A stretch of DNA of 64,000 nucleotides from Rhodobacter sp. (lineage in GTDB: Bacteria > Pseudomonadota > Alphaproteobacteria > Rhodobacterales > Rhodobacteraceae): contig PNJK01000008.1 in NCBI GenBank assembly GCA_013821825.1, positions 27,545-91,544 on the forward strand, read 5' to 3'. Positions 43,974 to 52,949 of this stretch are shown here, piece after piece. The position numbers and the translations under genes were made by a program. The notes beneath the pieces are model-generated. The model saw nothing but the letters and a program-made list of their open reading frames with translations. It had not been told where the DNA came from and did no database searches. Each line of letters opens with the position of its first letter. Within the stretch, counting starts at the first letter, position 1.

Positions 43974-44003
43974 AGACGGCCCGGCAAAGATGCCGGGCCG
44001 TCT
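43974..44003 (+). other. Intercistronic 13-pair hairpin after the binding-protein gene
   Basis: AGACGGCCCGGCA at 43974-43986 pairs perfectly with TGCCGGGCCGTCT at 43991-44003 around an AAGA loop. There is no T-run after it, so it is more likely an mRNA-stabilising or partially terminating element than a full terminator. It separates the binding protein from the permease genes. Confidence 0.8.
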
Positions 44004-44030
44004 CTGGCCAGTGCAGGGAAAAAAGAAGAC

Positions 44031-44942
44031 ATGTCTGAAGTAAAGCGACCAAATCCCCTGTTCCGGAACCTGACGTCCAAGCTGGCCGCATCGCCGATGA
44101 TCTTCATCGTGCTGGTGGTCTTTGTTGGCAGCACCATGTGGACGGTGGCTTCGTCTTTCACCGGTATCAAGACCCTGCCGATCTTCACCCCGCAAGAGTT
44201 CTACGACAACTGGGTGGGATGGGACCAGTATGTGCGCCTTTGGAATACACCGCGCTGGATCACTTCGATCACCAACCTGGCGATCTACGGCATCCTCTAC
44301 TCGGGCTTTGCCTTCGTCATCGGCTTTCTGCTTGCGGTGCTGATGGATCAGAAGATCCGCGCGGAGGGGGTCTTTCGCACGATCTATCTTTATCCCTTCG
44401 CACTTTCGTTCATCGTGACCGGCAAGGTTTGGGCCTGGGTTCTGAACCCGGCTTTCGGGCTGGAAAAGACCGTCAGGGATATGGGCTGGACCAGCTTTTC
44501 CTTCGACTGGCTGACCAACCGCGACATGGCGATCTATACCGTGGTGATCGCGGGTCTGTGGCAGGGCACGGGTCTGGTGATGGCCCTGATGTTGGCGGGC
44601 CTTCGCAGCATCGATGACGAGATCTGGCGCGCGGCACGGGTCGACGGCATCCCGAAATGGCGCACCTATCTGCAGATCGTGGTGCCGATGATGCGCCCGG
44701 TGATGATCACGATCTTCGTCATCGTCGCCTCGGGGTCTGTGCGGGTCTACGATCTGGTGCTGGCGCTGACCCAGGGCGGGCCGGGCAACTCGTCGCAGGT
44801 GCCGTCGATGTACATCTACGAAAAGCTGTTCGTGGGCGCCCTGGCGCAGGGCACGGCGGCCTCGTCGGTGTTGCTCCTGGCCACCGCAATCATCCTGATC
44901 CCCTGGATCATCGTCGAATTCGGCAAGAAAAGCAGGGAATAA
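44031..44942 (+). CDS. Sugar ABC transporter permease, MalF-like
   Basis: The 303-residue inner-membrane subunit has six predicted helices and the EAA loop ddEIWRAARVDGIPKWRTYLQIVVP near residue 205, which contacts the ATPase. It belongs to the CUT1 group of carbohydrate importers. It pairs with the next gene, whose start is only eight bases on. The N-terminus (VKRPNPLFRNLTSKLAASPM) is cytoplasmic and lacks a signal peptide. Confidence 0.92.
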   Translation: MSEVKRPNPLFRNLTSKLAASPMIFIVLVVFVGSTMWTVASSFTGIKTLPIFTPQEFYDNWVGWDQYVRLWNTPRWITSITNLAIYGILYSGFAFVIGFLLAVLMDQKIRAEGVFRTIYLYPFALSFIVTGKVWAWVLNPAFGLEKTVRDMGWTSFSFDWLTNRDMAIYTVVIAGLWQGTGLVMALMLAGLRSIDDEIWRAARVDGIPKWRTYLQIVVPMMRPVMITIFVIVASGSVRVYDLVLALTQGGPGNSSQVPSMYIYEKLFVGALAQGTAASSVLLLATAIILIPWIIVEFGKKSRE

Positions 44943-44949
44943 GCACGTC

Positions 44950-45852
44950 ATGGCCATGTCTTCCGCAGTTGCGATCGATCCTTCGGGGGCCAAGCCCAAG
45001 CCGCTTTTCGCGCCGGGCCGCGTGCTGATCTACTCCCTGCTGATCGTCACCTCGATCTACTATCTGGTCCCGCTTTACGTGATGATCATCACCTCGCTCA
45101 AGGATCTGGACCAGATCCGCGAAGGCAACATCTTCATTCCGACGTTGAAACCGTCGTTCGATGCCTGGGTGAAAGCCTGGTCGCAGGCCTGCACTGGCTT
45201 GAACTGCACGGGGCTGGCGCCGGGTTTCTGGAATTCGGTCTTCATCACCGTCCCGTCGGTGATCGTGTCGATCGCGGTGGCGTCGATCTCGGGGTATTCG
45301 CTGGCGATGTGGCCGTTCAAGCTGGCGGAATGGTGCTTCACCATCCTGCTGGTCGGGTCGTTCATTCCCTACCAGGTCTTCCTCTATCCGCTGGTCATCA
45401 TCACCCGGGAGATGGGCATCTACTCGACGCTTTACGCGGTGATCTTCGTGCACACGGTGTTCGGCCTGCCGATCCTGACGCTTCTGTTCCGCAACTACTT
45501 CGCGTCCTTGCCGAACGAGCTGTTCAAGGCGGCCCGCGTCGATGGGGCGGGTTACTGGCGCATCTTCTTTCGCGTGCTGGCACCGATGTCGCTGCCGATC
45601 TTCACAGTGGCCGTGATCCTGCAGGTCACGGGCATCTGGAACGATTTTCTGTTCGGAGTGATCTACGCCGGACCGACAAACTACCCGATGACGGTGCAGT
45701 TGAACAACATCGTCAACTCGCTGCAGGGGGTCAAGGAATACAATGTCGAGATGGCGGCAACCATTCTGACCGGCCTTGTGCCCCTGACCATCTACTTCCT
45801 CTCTGGCAAATATTTCGTGCGCGGCATCGCAGCCGGCGCCGTCAAGGGTTGA
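44950..45852 (+). CDS. Sugar ABC transporter permease, MalG-like
   Basis: The 300-residue permease has six predicted helices and the EAA loop ELFKAARVDGAGYWRIFFRVLAPMS near residue 195. A longer periplasmic loop after the first helix (REGNIFIPTLKPSFDAWVKAW) is usual for MalG-type partners. ATG codons at 44950 and 44956 are both possible; the first is used. It forms the heterodimeric channel with the previous gene product. Confidence 0.92.
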   Translation: MAMSSAVAIDPSGAKPKPLFAPGRVLIYSLLIVTSIYYLVPLYVMIITSLKDLDQIREGNIFIPTLKPSFDAWVKAWSQACTGLNCTGLAPGFWNSVFITVPSVIVSIAVASISGYSLAMWPFKLAEWCFTILLVGSFIPYQVFLYPLVIITREMGIYSTLYAVIFVHTVFGLPILTLLFRNYFASLPNELFKAARVDGAGYWRIFFRVLAPMSLPIFTVAVILQVTGIWNDFLFGVIYAGPTNYPMTVQLNNIVNSLQGVKEYNVEMAATILTGLVPLTIYFLSGKYFVRGIAAGAVKG

Positions 45853-45856
45853 TCCA

Positions 45857-46933
45857 ATGCACTCTGTCTCGGTCAAGAACGTGTCGCTCAACTTCGGCGC
45901 TGCCTCGGTTCTGAAGAACATGAACCTGGACGTGGAGGAGGGCGAATTCATCGTGCTTCTCGGCCCGTCGGGCTGTGGCAAGTCCACGCTGCTGAACTGT
46001 CTTGCTGGCCTCTTGGAACTGTCGGAAGGGCAGATCTTCATCAAGGGCAAGAACGTGACCTGGGTTGAGCCGTCCGAACGTGGGATCGGGATGGTATTCC
46101 AGTCCTACGCGCTCTATCCGCAGATGACCGTGCGGGGGAACCTGTCCTTTGGCCTGAAGATCGCCGGCCTGCCGAAGGACGAGGTTGACAGGCGCGTGGC
46201 GCGGGCGGCGGAAATCCTGCAGATCGGCCCGCTTCTGGACCGCAAGCCGGGTGCCTTGTCCGGTGGTCAGCGGCAGCGGGTGGCCATCGGCCGGGCGCTG
46301 GTGCGGGATGTGGACGTGTTCCTGTTCGATGAACCCCTTTCGAACCTCGACGCCAAGCTGCGGTCCGAACTGCGGGTGGAGATCAAGCGTCTGCACACGC
46401 GCCTGAACAACACCATGGTCTACGTGACCCACGACCAGATCGAGGCGCTGACCCTGGCCGACCGCATCGCGGTGATGAAGGGCGGGGTGATCCAGCAACT
46501 GGCCGATCCGCAGACGATCTACAACAAGCCCTCCAACCTCTTCGTTGCGGGGTTCATCGGCAGCCCGTCGATGAACTTCCTGTCTGGCAAGACGATTGAG
46601 GGGGGGCGCGCCTTCCAGTTTGGTGACACCCGCATCGACCTTGCCGGCTATGATGGTGGCGCAGTGCTGGAGCGGGATCAGGCCATCCTTGGCGTGCGGC
46701 CCGAACATATCAGCGTGTCGCATGAGGCGCCCTCCGGTCCGTCGATCCCGGCAGTGGTGGAAATTGACGAGAATCTCGGGGCCGACAGCCTCGTGTGGCT
46801 GATGTGCGGGACCAAGGAAATCTGCGTGCGTGTGCCGGTCGAGGGGCGCCTGCCCGCGGGGACCCAGGTCCATCTTGCGCTGGATATCCACAAGGCCTCG
46901 CTCTTTGACGCAAAGACCGAACAGAGGATCTGA
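45857..46933 (+). CDS. Sugar ABC transporter ATPase, UgpC/MsmK type
   Basis: The 358-residue ATPase has Walker A GPSGCGKST near residue 36, Q-loop MVFQSYALYPQMTV, signature LSGGQRQRVAIGRAL, Walker B DVFLFDEPLSNLDA and H-loop YVTHDQIEA. The C-terminal third is the TOBE/regulatory domain of CUT1 ATPases. It completes a full importer (binding protein, two permeases, ATPase) and is followed after two bases by the GH2 gene. Confidence 0.95.
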   Translation: MHSVSVKNVSLNFGAASVLKNMNLDVEEGEFIVLLGPSGCGKSTLLNCLAGLLELSEGQIFIKGKNVTWVEPSERGIGMVFQSYALYPQMTVRGNLSFGLKIAGLPKDEVDRRVARAAEILQIGPLLDRKPGALSGGQRQRVAIGRALVRDVDVFLFDEPLSNLDAKLRSELRVEIKRLHTRLNNTMVYVTHDQIEALTLADRIAVMKGGVIQQLADPQTIYNKPSNLFVAGFIGSPSMNFLSGKTIEGGRAFQFGDTRIDLAGYDGGAVLERDQAILGVRPEHISVSHEAPSGPSIPAVVEIDENLGADSLVWLMCGTKEICVRVPVEGRLPAGTQVHLALDIHKASLFDAKTEQRI

Positions 46934-46935
46934 AG

Positions 46936-49311
46936 ATGCTCGATCTGGCGGGCGGCTGGACGCTTTCGGATGAAAGCGGCAACCATGTCGTGCCATTTGC
47001 TCTGCCGGGGGACGGGATCACTGCGCTGCACAAGGCCGGGGTGGTCGATGATCCTTACTGGGGCCGGAATGAGTATGCGACGCGCTGGATCAGCGAGCGC
47101 GACTGGCAGGCGCGGCGGGTGTTCGTCCATGACGGCAGTCCGGCCGATCTGGTGATCGACGGGCTTGATACGGTGGCTGAAGTGCGGCTGAACGGGGCAC
47201 TGGTGCTGTCTTCGGCCAACGCCCATCGGCGCTGGCGGGTGGATGTCTCTGCCGCGCTACGCAGTGGGGACAACCAGATCGAGATCCTGTTCCACTCGCC
47301 CGTCCGCGAGGCGGCGGCGCGGCAGGCGGGAATGCCGTTCTACATTCCCTACCAGCAGGTGAATGGACCTATACCCCACGCCAACATGCTGCGAAAACCG
47401 CAGTGCGATTTCGGCTGGGACTGGAACATTGCCCTTGGCGGATTTGGCTTGTGGGGTGGCATCAGGCTTGAATCCAAGGGCTCCCGCATCGGCGATATCG
47501 TCGTCACCCAGTCCCACCGGCCAGTTGCAACCGAGGTGACGCTTGCCATCCATGCCGACGGGGTGGATCAGGTGACCGCCACCCTCTGCGGCGTCACCCA
47601 TAGCGCCCCGGTGCGGGCGGGCGTGGCGCGCATGACCCTGACGATTGCGAACCCCGCGCTCTGGTGGCCGGCCGGCCTTGGTCCCCAGACTCTGCACGAC
47701 CTGACGGTCACGGGGCAGGGCGCAACAGCCAGCCGCAAGATCGGGTTGCGCGACATGCGGCTGGTGTCGGAACCCGATAGGGCGGGGCGGTCCTTCGGGA
47801 TGCAGGTCAATGGTCGGGCGGTCTTTGCCCGGGGTGCGAACTGGATCCCGGCAGACGCGCTGCATGGCCGGATCACTCCCGCCGCCGTGCGCGGGCTGCT
47901 GCAGTCCGCCAGGGACGCCAACATGAACATGATCCGCGTCTGGGGAGGCGGGCGGTATGAGCCGGACTGGTTCTACGACCTCTGCGACGAGATGGGACTG
48001 ATGGTCTGGCAGGATTTCATGTTCGCCTGCCACCTTTACCCCTCAACCCCCGAATTCCTGGCCGAGGTCGATGCCGAGGTCCGCGATGCGGTGGCAAGGA
48101 TCAGTCACCACGCCTGCATGGCCATCTGGTGTGGCGACAATGAACTGATCGGCGCGCTCACATGGTTTCCCGAAAGCCGCAAGGACCGCGACCGCTATCT
48201 GGTGAACTATGACCGGCTGAACCGGACGATCGAGGCTGCTCTGCATTCGGTGCTGCCGGGGGCGAACTGGTGGCCGTCATCGCCCTCGCCAGGTCCGCTG
48301 GCCTTTGGCGACGCTTGGCATGATGACAGCTCGGGCGACATGCATTTCTGGAGCGTCTGGCACGAAGGCCGCGACTTTGACCACTACCGGGACGTAAGCC
48401 CCCGGTTTTGCAGCGAGTTTGGCTTTCAGTCCTATCCATCGATGTCCACGATCAAGGCATTTGCCGATCCGCAGGACTGGAATATCGCCAGCCCGGTCAT
48501 GGAAAGCCACCAGAAGAACGCCGGGGGCAATGCGCGGATCGCCGAGACGATGTTCCGCTATTTCCGCTTTCCGGTGGATTTCCCGAACTTCGTTTACTTG
48601 TCGCAGGTCCAGCAGGGGCTGGCGATCAAGACCGCCGTCACCCACTGGCGCAGCCTGAAGCCGCATTGCATGGGCACGCTTTACTGGCAGCTGAATGACA
48701 CTTGGCCGGTTTGCTCCTGGTCAAGCCTTGACCATGGCGGCAACTGGAAACTCTTGCACCACATGGCGCAGGGGTTCTTTGCCCCGGTGACGGTGGTCGC
48801 GGTCCCGAAGGATGGCACGATCACATTGAAGGCGGTGAATGACGGTCCTGATCCGGTTCAGATCACCGTCACCGCGCATGCGGCCGCAATGGATGGCACG
48901 ATGCGCGATCTGGCGCAGGCTTCGGTCACCGTGCCCACCGATGCGGCGGTTCCGGTTCTCAGCCTGGCGGCGGACGCGCTGGAACCGGGCGAGGTTCTGG
49001 CCTTCACCTGGGCTGGCGACGCCACCGGCGGCGACGTCTTTGCGCCAAAGCCGTGGAAGGCCTATGACCTTTTGCCTTCGGGCCTGAATGCCGATATCCG
49101 GCAGGACGGCACGGTCTGGAAATTGCACTTGAAAGTTAACGCACTCGCCCCGTTTGTTGCTGTGGAATCTGAAGTTCCGGGTCGCTTTTCGGCAAATGCC
49201 GTGACGCTGTTCCCGGGCGTCCCAGCCACGATCACCTTCACCCCCGAGGACCCCTTGGCGGTGCCCGTCTTCACGCTCCGCGACCTTCATTCCGCCACGT
49301 ATGGCGGCTGA
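46936..49311 (+). CDS. Glycoside hydrolase family 2, beta-mannosidase-like
   Basis: The 791-residue enzyme has the GH2 beta-mannosidase layout: N-terminal jelly-roll (WISERDWQARRVFVHDG), immunoglobulin-like domain, then a TIM barrel. The acid/base is Glu403 in the IWCGDNE motif and the likely nucleophile is Glu494 in RFCSEFGFQSYPS. The barrel also shows ANMNMIRVWGGGRYEPDWFYDLCDEMGLMVWQDFMFAC, a beta-mannosidase hallmark, shown in full only here in part. There is no signal peptide, so it cleaves imported beta-mannosides in the cytoplasm. Coupled to the importer ATPase gene by a two-base gap. Confidence 0.9.
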   Translation: MLDLAGGWTLSDESGNHVVPFALPGDGITALHKAGVVDDPYWGRNEYATRWISERDWQARRVFVHDGSPADLVIDGLDTVAEVRLNGALVLSSANAHRRWRVDVSAALRSGDNQIEILFHSPVREAAARQAGMPFYIPYQQVNGPIPHANMLRKPQCDFGWDWNIALGGFGLWGGIRLESKGSRIGDIVVTQSHRPVATEVTLAIHADGVDQVTATLCGVTHSAPVRAGVARMTLTIANPALWWPAGLGPQTLHDLTVTGQGATASRKIGLRDMRLVSEPDRAGRSFGMQVNGRAVFARGANWIPADALHGRITPAAVRGLLQSARDANMNMIRVWGGGRYEPDWFYDLCDEMGLMVWQDFMFACHLYPSTPEFLAEVDAEVRDAVARISHHACMAIWCGDNELIGALTWFPESRKDRDRYLVNYDRLNRTIEAALHSVLPGANWWPSSPSPGPLAFGDAWHDDSSGDMHFWSVWHEGRDFDHYRDVSPRFCSEFGFQSYPSMSTIKAFADPQDWNIASPVMESHQKNAGGNARIAETMFRYFRFPVDFPNFVYLSQVQQGLAIKTAVTHWRSLKPHCMGTLYWQLNDTWPVCSWSSLDHGGNWKLLHHMAQGFFAPVTVVAVPKDGTITLKAVNDGPDPVQITVTAHAAAMDGTMRDLAQASVTVPTDAAVPVLSLAADALEPGEVLAFTWAGDATGGDVFAPKPWKAYDLLPSGLNADIRQDGTVWKLHLKVNALAPFVAVESEVPGRFSANAVTLFPGVPATITFTPEDPLAVPVFTLRDLHSATYGG

Positions 49312-49325
49312 CAAAAGGCAGACCC

Positions 49326-50075
49326 ATGTTCAGCTATCAACTCTATTCCTCGCGGAACTTCCCGCCGATGGATGCCACATTCGCGATGGTGGCCAAGGCC
49401 GGATACACTGCCGTCGAAGGCTATGGCGCGCTATATGCAGACGCTGCGGCCGTCGAGGCGACCAAAGCGGGCCTTGCCGCGACGGGCCTGAAGATGCCGA
49501 CCGGGCATTTCGGGCTTGGCCAGCTTGAGACTGAAGTCGACAAGGTGCTTGGCATTGCCAGGTCGCTTGGTATGGAGCGGCTCTATTGCCCCTTTGTCAT
49601 GCCAGATGACCGCCCGACCGATGCCGTAGGCTGGAAAGCCTTTGGCGCGCGGCTGCAAGCGGCGGGCGCGCCCTACAAGGCGGCCGGCTATGGCTTTGGC
49701 TGGCACAACCACGATTTCGAGTTCAAGGCTTTGGCCGATGGCTCTCTGCCGCAGGACCGGATCTTCGAGGGCGGACCGGGCCTGGAATGGGAAATCGACG
49801 TGGCCTGGGTCATCCGGGGCGGGGCGGATCCTTTGGCCTGGATCGAGAAATACAAGGACCGGATCACAGCCGCGCATGTGAAGGACATCGCCCCTGCGGG
49901 TGAGAACAAGGACGAGGACGGCTGGGCCGATGTCGGCCACGGCACCCTCGACTGGAAGACGCTGATGGCGGCGCTTCGCAAGATCGGCGTCAGGCATTTC
50001 GTCATGGAACACGACAATCCGAAGGATCACGCACGCTTTGCGACGCGGTCGATCGTTGCGGCCAAAGCATTCTGA
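49326..50075 (+). CDS. Sugar phosphate isomerase/epimerase-family TIM barrel (pair B)
   Basis: The 249-residue TIM-barrel protein starts MFSYQLYSSRNFPPMDATFAMVAKAGYTAVEGYG. It has candidate metal ligands in GWHNHDFEF, WEIDVAWVIRGG, AAHVKDIAP and the C-terminal FVMEHDNPKDH. It is related in fold to the larger pair A protein but clearly a different subfamily by length and sequence. It lies between the GH2 gene and a second Gfo/Idh/MocA gene, 14 and 11 bases from each, and should act in the same sugar pathway, as isomerase, epimerase or eliminase. Confidence 0.85.
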   Translation: MFSYQLYSSRNFPPMDATFAMVAKAGYTAVEGYGALYADAAAVEATKAGLAATGLKMPTGHFGLGQLETEVDKVLGIARSLGMERLYCPFVMPDDRPTDAVGWKAFGARLQAAGAPYKAAGYGFGWHNHDFEFKALADGSLPQDRIFEGGPGLEWEIDVAWVIRGGADPLAWIEKYKDRITAAHVKDIAPAGENKDEDGWADVGHGTLDWKTLMAALRKIGVRHFVMEHDNPKDHARFATRSIVAAKAF

Positions 50076-50086
50076 GGACAGGAAAA

Positions 50087-51217
50087 ATGGCAAATCTTGG
50101 TTTGGGCATCATCGGTTGCGGCAACATCTCGACCAGCTATCTGCGGCTGGCACCCCTGTTCAAAGGGCTGGAGGTGCGCGCCGTTGCCGACGTGAACATG
50201 GAGGCCGCGACCGCCCGCGCGGCTGAATTCGACACCAAGGCCCAGTCGGTCGATGACCTCCTGGCCAACAAGGACGTGGACGTGGTGATCAACCTCACCA
50301 TCCCCGACGCCCACTACGCGGTGACCAAGCGGATACTGGAGGCGGGCAAGCACGCCTATTCCGAAAAACCGCTGGTCCTGACGCTGGAGCAGGGCGTGAC
50401 CCTGCGCGATCTGGCCAAGTCCAAGGGCCTTGCGGTCGGCTGCGCGCCGGACACCTTTCTGGGCGGCTCGCACCAGCAGGCCCGTGCCGTGCTGGACGAG
50501 GGCCGGATCGGCACGATCACCGCGGGTTGCGCGGCGGTCCTGAACCACGGGATGGAGCATTGGCATCCGAACCCCGACTTCTTTTTCCTGCCCGGCGCCG
50601 GTCCGATGCTGGATCTTGGGCCATATTACGTGGCGAACCTGATCAACCTTCTTGGCCCGGTCCGCCGCGTAGGCGCGTTGACCTCGTCCGCCGAAGCTGA
50701 ACGCACCATCTCGAACGGCCCAAGGAATGGCGAGAAGGTCCCGGTCAAGACCCCGACCAATATCCACGCCCTTCTTGAATTCCACTCTGGCGCGACGATC
50801 AACCTCTCGACCTCGTGGGACGTCTGGCACCACAAGCGCAACCACTTTGAGCTTTATGGCAGCGAAGGCACGCTTTACGTTCCCGACCCGAATTTCTTTG
50901 GCGGGACCGTCGAGATCGGCGCCAAGGATGGCACCCTCACCGCGCTGGAGCCTTGGGATCACCCTTTCGGCAAGGTCAACCAGAACCACAACGGCCGTGA
51001 GCTTGCGAACTACCGCACCGCCGGGCTTGCCGACATGGTGGCAGCGCTGACGGAAGGCCGCGACGCGCGCTGCTCGCTTGACCGCACTCTGCACGGGGTC
51101 GAGGTGATGACCGGCTGCCTCAAATCGGGCAAGACGGGCAAGTTCGTGACCCTGACCACCACCTGCACCCGCCCCGAAGCGCTGTCACCGGATCAGGCGC
51201 GCGCGCTGCTGCGGTAA
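50087..51217 (+). CDS. Gfo/Idh/MocA-family sugar dehydrogenase (pair B)
   Basis: The 376-residue NAD(P)-dependent dehydrogenase has the Rossmann start LGIIGCGNISTSYLRLAPLF, the conserved Lys motif YSEKPLVLTLEQGVTLRD near residue 95 and LDLGPYYVANLINLLGPVRRV near 180. It is the second such enzyme in the locus and follows its own TIM-barrel partner. The duplicated architecture implies two related oxidative steps or two substrates. No sugar kinase accompanies it. Confidence 0.88.
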   Translation: MANLGLGIIGCGNISTSYLRLAPLFKGLEVRAVADVNMEAATARAAEFDTKAQSVDDLLANKDVDVVINLTIPDAHYAVTKRILEAGKHAYSEKPLVLTLEQGVTLRDLAKSKGLAVGCAPDTFLGGSHQQARAVLDEGRIGTITAGCAAVLNHGMEHWHPNPDFFFLPGAGPMLDLGPYYVANLINLLGPVRRVGALTSSAEAERTISNGPRNGEKVPVKTPTNIHALLEFHSGATINLSTSWDVWHHKRNHFELYGSEGTLYVPDPNFFGGTVEIGAKDGTLTALEPWDHPFGKVNQNHNGRELANYRTAGLADMVAALTEGRDARCSLDRTLHGVEVMTGCLKSGKTGKFVTLTTTCTRPEALSPDQARALLR

Positions 51218-51236
51218 GCGCGTCACTGGAAAGCCT

Positions 51237-51295
51237 GACCCGGGGCCTCCCTGCCGGGTCGGCCCTATGGGCGGGGGGATTGAGGGATCCCCCCG
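51237..51295 (+). other. Two consecutive GC-rich hairpins before the GH43 gene
   Basis: GACCCGG (51237-51243) pairs with CCGGGTC (51254-51260). CGGGGGGAT (51272-51280) pairs with ATCCCCCCG (51287-51295) around TGAGGG. Together they occupy the 102-base gap between the dehydrogenase and GH43 genes. They may stabilise or partly terminate the operon transcript. Confidence 0.65.
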
Positions 51296-51319
51296 TCCAT
51301 TCCCTTGAAGGAGCCTCAG

Positions 51320-52891
51320 ATGCTGCAGAACTCCGTCCTGCGCGGCCTCAACGCTGACCCAAGTTTTTGCCGGCTGGGCGAAGACTACTACATCGCCACC
51401 TCTACCTTCGAATGGTATCCGGGGGTGCAGATTCACCACAGCCGCGATCTGGTGAACTGGACCCTCGTCAGCCGACCGCTGAACCGCGCTACCCAGCTCG
51501 ACATGCGCGGCAATCCCGACAGTTGCGGCATCTGGGCCCCCTGCCTTTCCCATGCCGACGGCAAGTTCTGGCTGGTCTACACCGACGTCAAGCGGCTGGA
51601 TGGCGCCTTCAAGGACGCCCACAACTACATCGTCACCTGCGCTAGCATTGATGGCGACTGGTCCGATCCGACCTACGTCACCTCCTCTGGCTTCGACCCT
51701 TCGCTTTTCCACGATACCGACGGGCGCAAATGGTTCGTCAACATGCGCTGGAACCACCGGGGCAAGGGCACCGGCCTCAACCCCGCGCATGACGCGTTCG
51801 ACGGGATCGAGCTGCAGGAATGGCACCCGGCGCACGGCCTTCTCGGTGACGTCACCACGATCTACACTGGCACCGACCTCGGCCTGACCGAAGCGCCGCA
51901 TCTTTTCCGGCGCGGTGACTGGTATTACCTGACGACGGCCGAGGGTGGCACCGGTTATGACCATGCGGTGACCCTTGCGCGATCCAGGGATATCCGGGGC
52001 CCCTACGAGACCCATCCGCAAAAACACCTGATCACCGCGCGCTTTTCGCCGGAAAACCCGATCCAGCGCATGGGACATGGGCAGTATGTCGAAGGCCATG
52101 ACGGTCGCTACTGGCACAGCTTTCTTTGCGGTCGCCCGCAAAAAGGGCCAAACGGCCCGTTCTGCGCCACTGGACGCGAAACCGGCCTTGCCGAAGTCGT
52201 CTGGCGTGACGACTGGCTTTGGCTGAAGGACGGCGGGATGCTGCCCCCGACGACCATCGACCTGCCCGCAGCCCGCCATGCGACAGTCAGGATCGAGCGT
52301 GACTTCACCGGCAAGGCGCTGCCGCCGGAGTTCCAGTGGCTTCGCACACCACATCCCGAGCGCCTGTTCACCCTGACTGGAGAAGCCCTGCGCCTGAAGG
52401 GGCGCGAAAGCCTTGGTTCATGGTTCGAACAATGCCTTGTCGCGCGCAGGCAGGAAGAACCGGCTTATGAGGCCGAGGCTGATTTCCTGGCCGATCCGCC
52501 GAACTGGCAGCGCGCTGCGGGTCTCATCACCTATTACAACCGCCACAAGTTCCATGCCGCCCTGATCACCCGCGAAGCGGGACAAAGAGTGGTGACGCTG
52601 GTTTCCTGCCTTGGCGACTGGCCGGGCGAGGCGCTGACCTTTCACGGCAACGTCCCCGCGCCCGACGGCAGGGTAACCATCGGCGTCAGGGTTGACCGCG
52701 CCAGCCAACGCTTCACCCTGAACGGAGTTGAGGTCGGCCCGGTTCAGGATGCATCCCTTGTTTCGGACGAAGGGGGGCGCGGGGAACATGCCTCATTCAC
52801 CGGGGCCTTCGTCGGCGTTGTGGCCTATGACCTGACCGGACAGGGCTGGACCGCGGATGTGACCCGGTTTTGTTACGAGAGCCGGATTTGA
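51320..52891 (+). CDS. Glycoside hydrolase family 43, beta-xylosidase/arabinofuranosidase-like
   Basis: The 523-residue enzyme starts with the five-bladed propeller motif LNADPSFCRLGEDYYIATSTFEWYPG, whose Asp is the expected general base. FDPSLFHDTDGRKWFVN (pKa modulator Asp) and LTEAPHLFRRGDWYYL (general acid Glu) follow in the family order. A C-terminal beta-sandwich (about residues 320-520) is typical of GH43 beta-xylosidases. There is no signal peptide. The ATG at 51320 follows GAAGGAG; an upstream TTG in frame is unlikely. The combination with a GH2 enzyme suggests decorated hemicellulose-derived oligosaccharides. Confidence 0.9.
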   Translation: MLQNSVLRGLNADPSFCRLGEDYYIATSTFEWYPGVQIHHSRDLVNWTLVSRPLNRATQLDMRGNPDSCGIWAPCLSHADGKFWLVYTDVKRLDGAFKDAHNYIVTCASIDGDWSDPTYVTSSGFDPSLFHDTDGRKWFVNMRWNHRGKGTGLNPAHDAFDGIELQEWHPAHGLLGDVTTIYTGTDLGLTEAPHLFRRGDWYYLTTAEGGTGYDHAVTLARSRDIRGPYETHPQKHLITARFSPENPIQRMGHGQYVEGHDGRYWHSFLCGRPQKGPNGPFCATGRETGLAEVVWRDDWLWLKDGGMLPPTTIDLPAARHATVRIERDFTGKALPPEFQWLRTPHPERLFTLTGEALRLKGRESLGSWFEQCLVARRQEEPAYEAEADFLADPPNWQRAAGLITYYNRHKFHAALITREAGQRVVTLVSCLGDWPGEALTFHGNVPAPDGRVTIGVRVDRASQRFTLNGVEVGPVQDASLVSDEGGRGEHASFTGAFVGVVAYDLTGQGWTADVTRFCYESRI

Positions 52892-52949
52892 TCACATCTT
52901 GATTGCGGCGGCGCTGCCGTCATAAAGGGGACAGTTGAAGGGAGCCCCG

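Noticed and set aside
42681..44999. Long antisense frame covering the sugar binding-protein and permease genes
   Set aside because: It crosses several certain genes and regulatory sites and has no recognisable domain.
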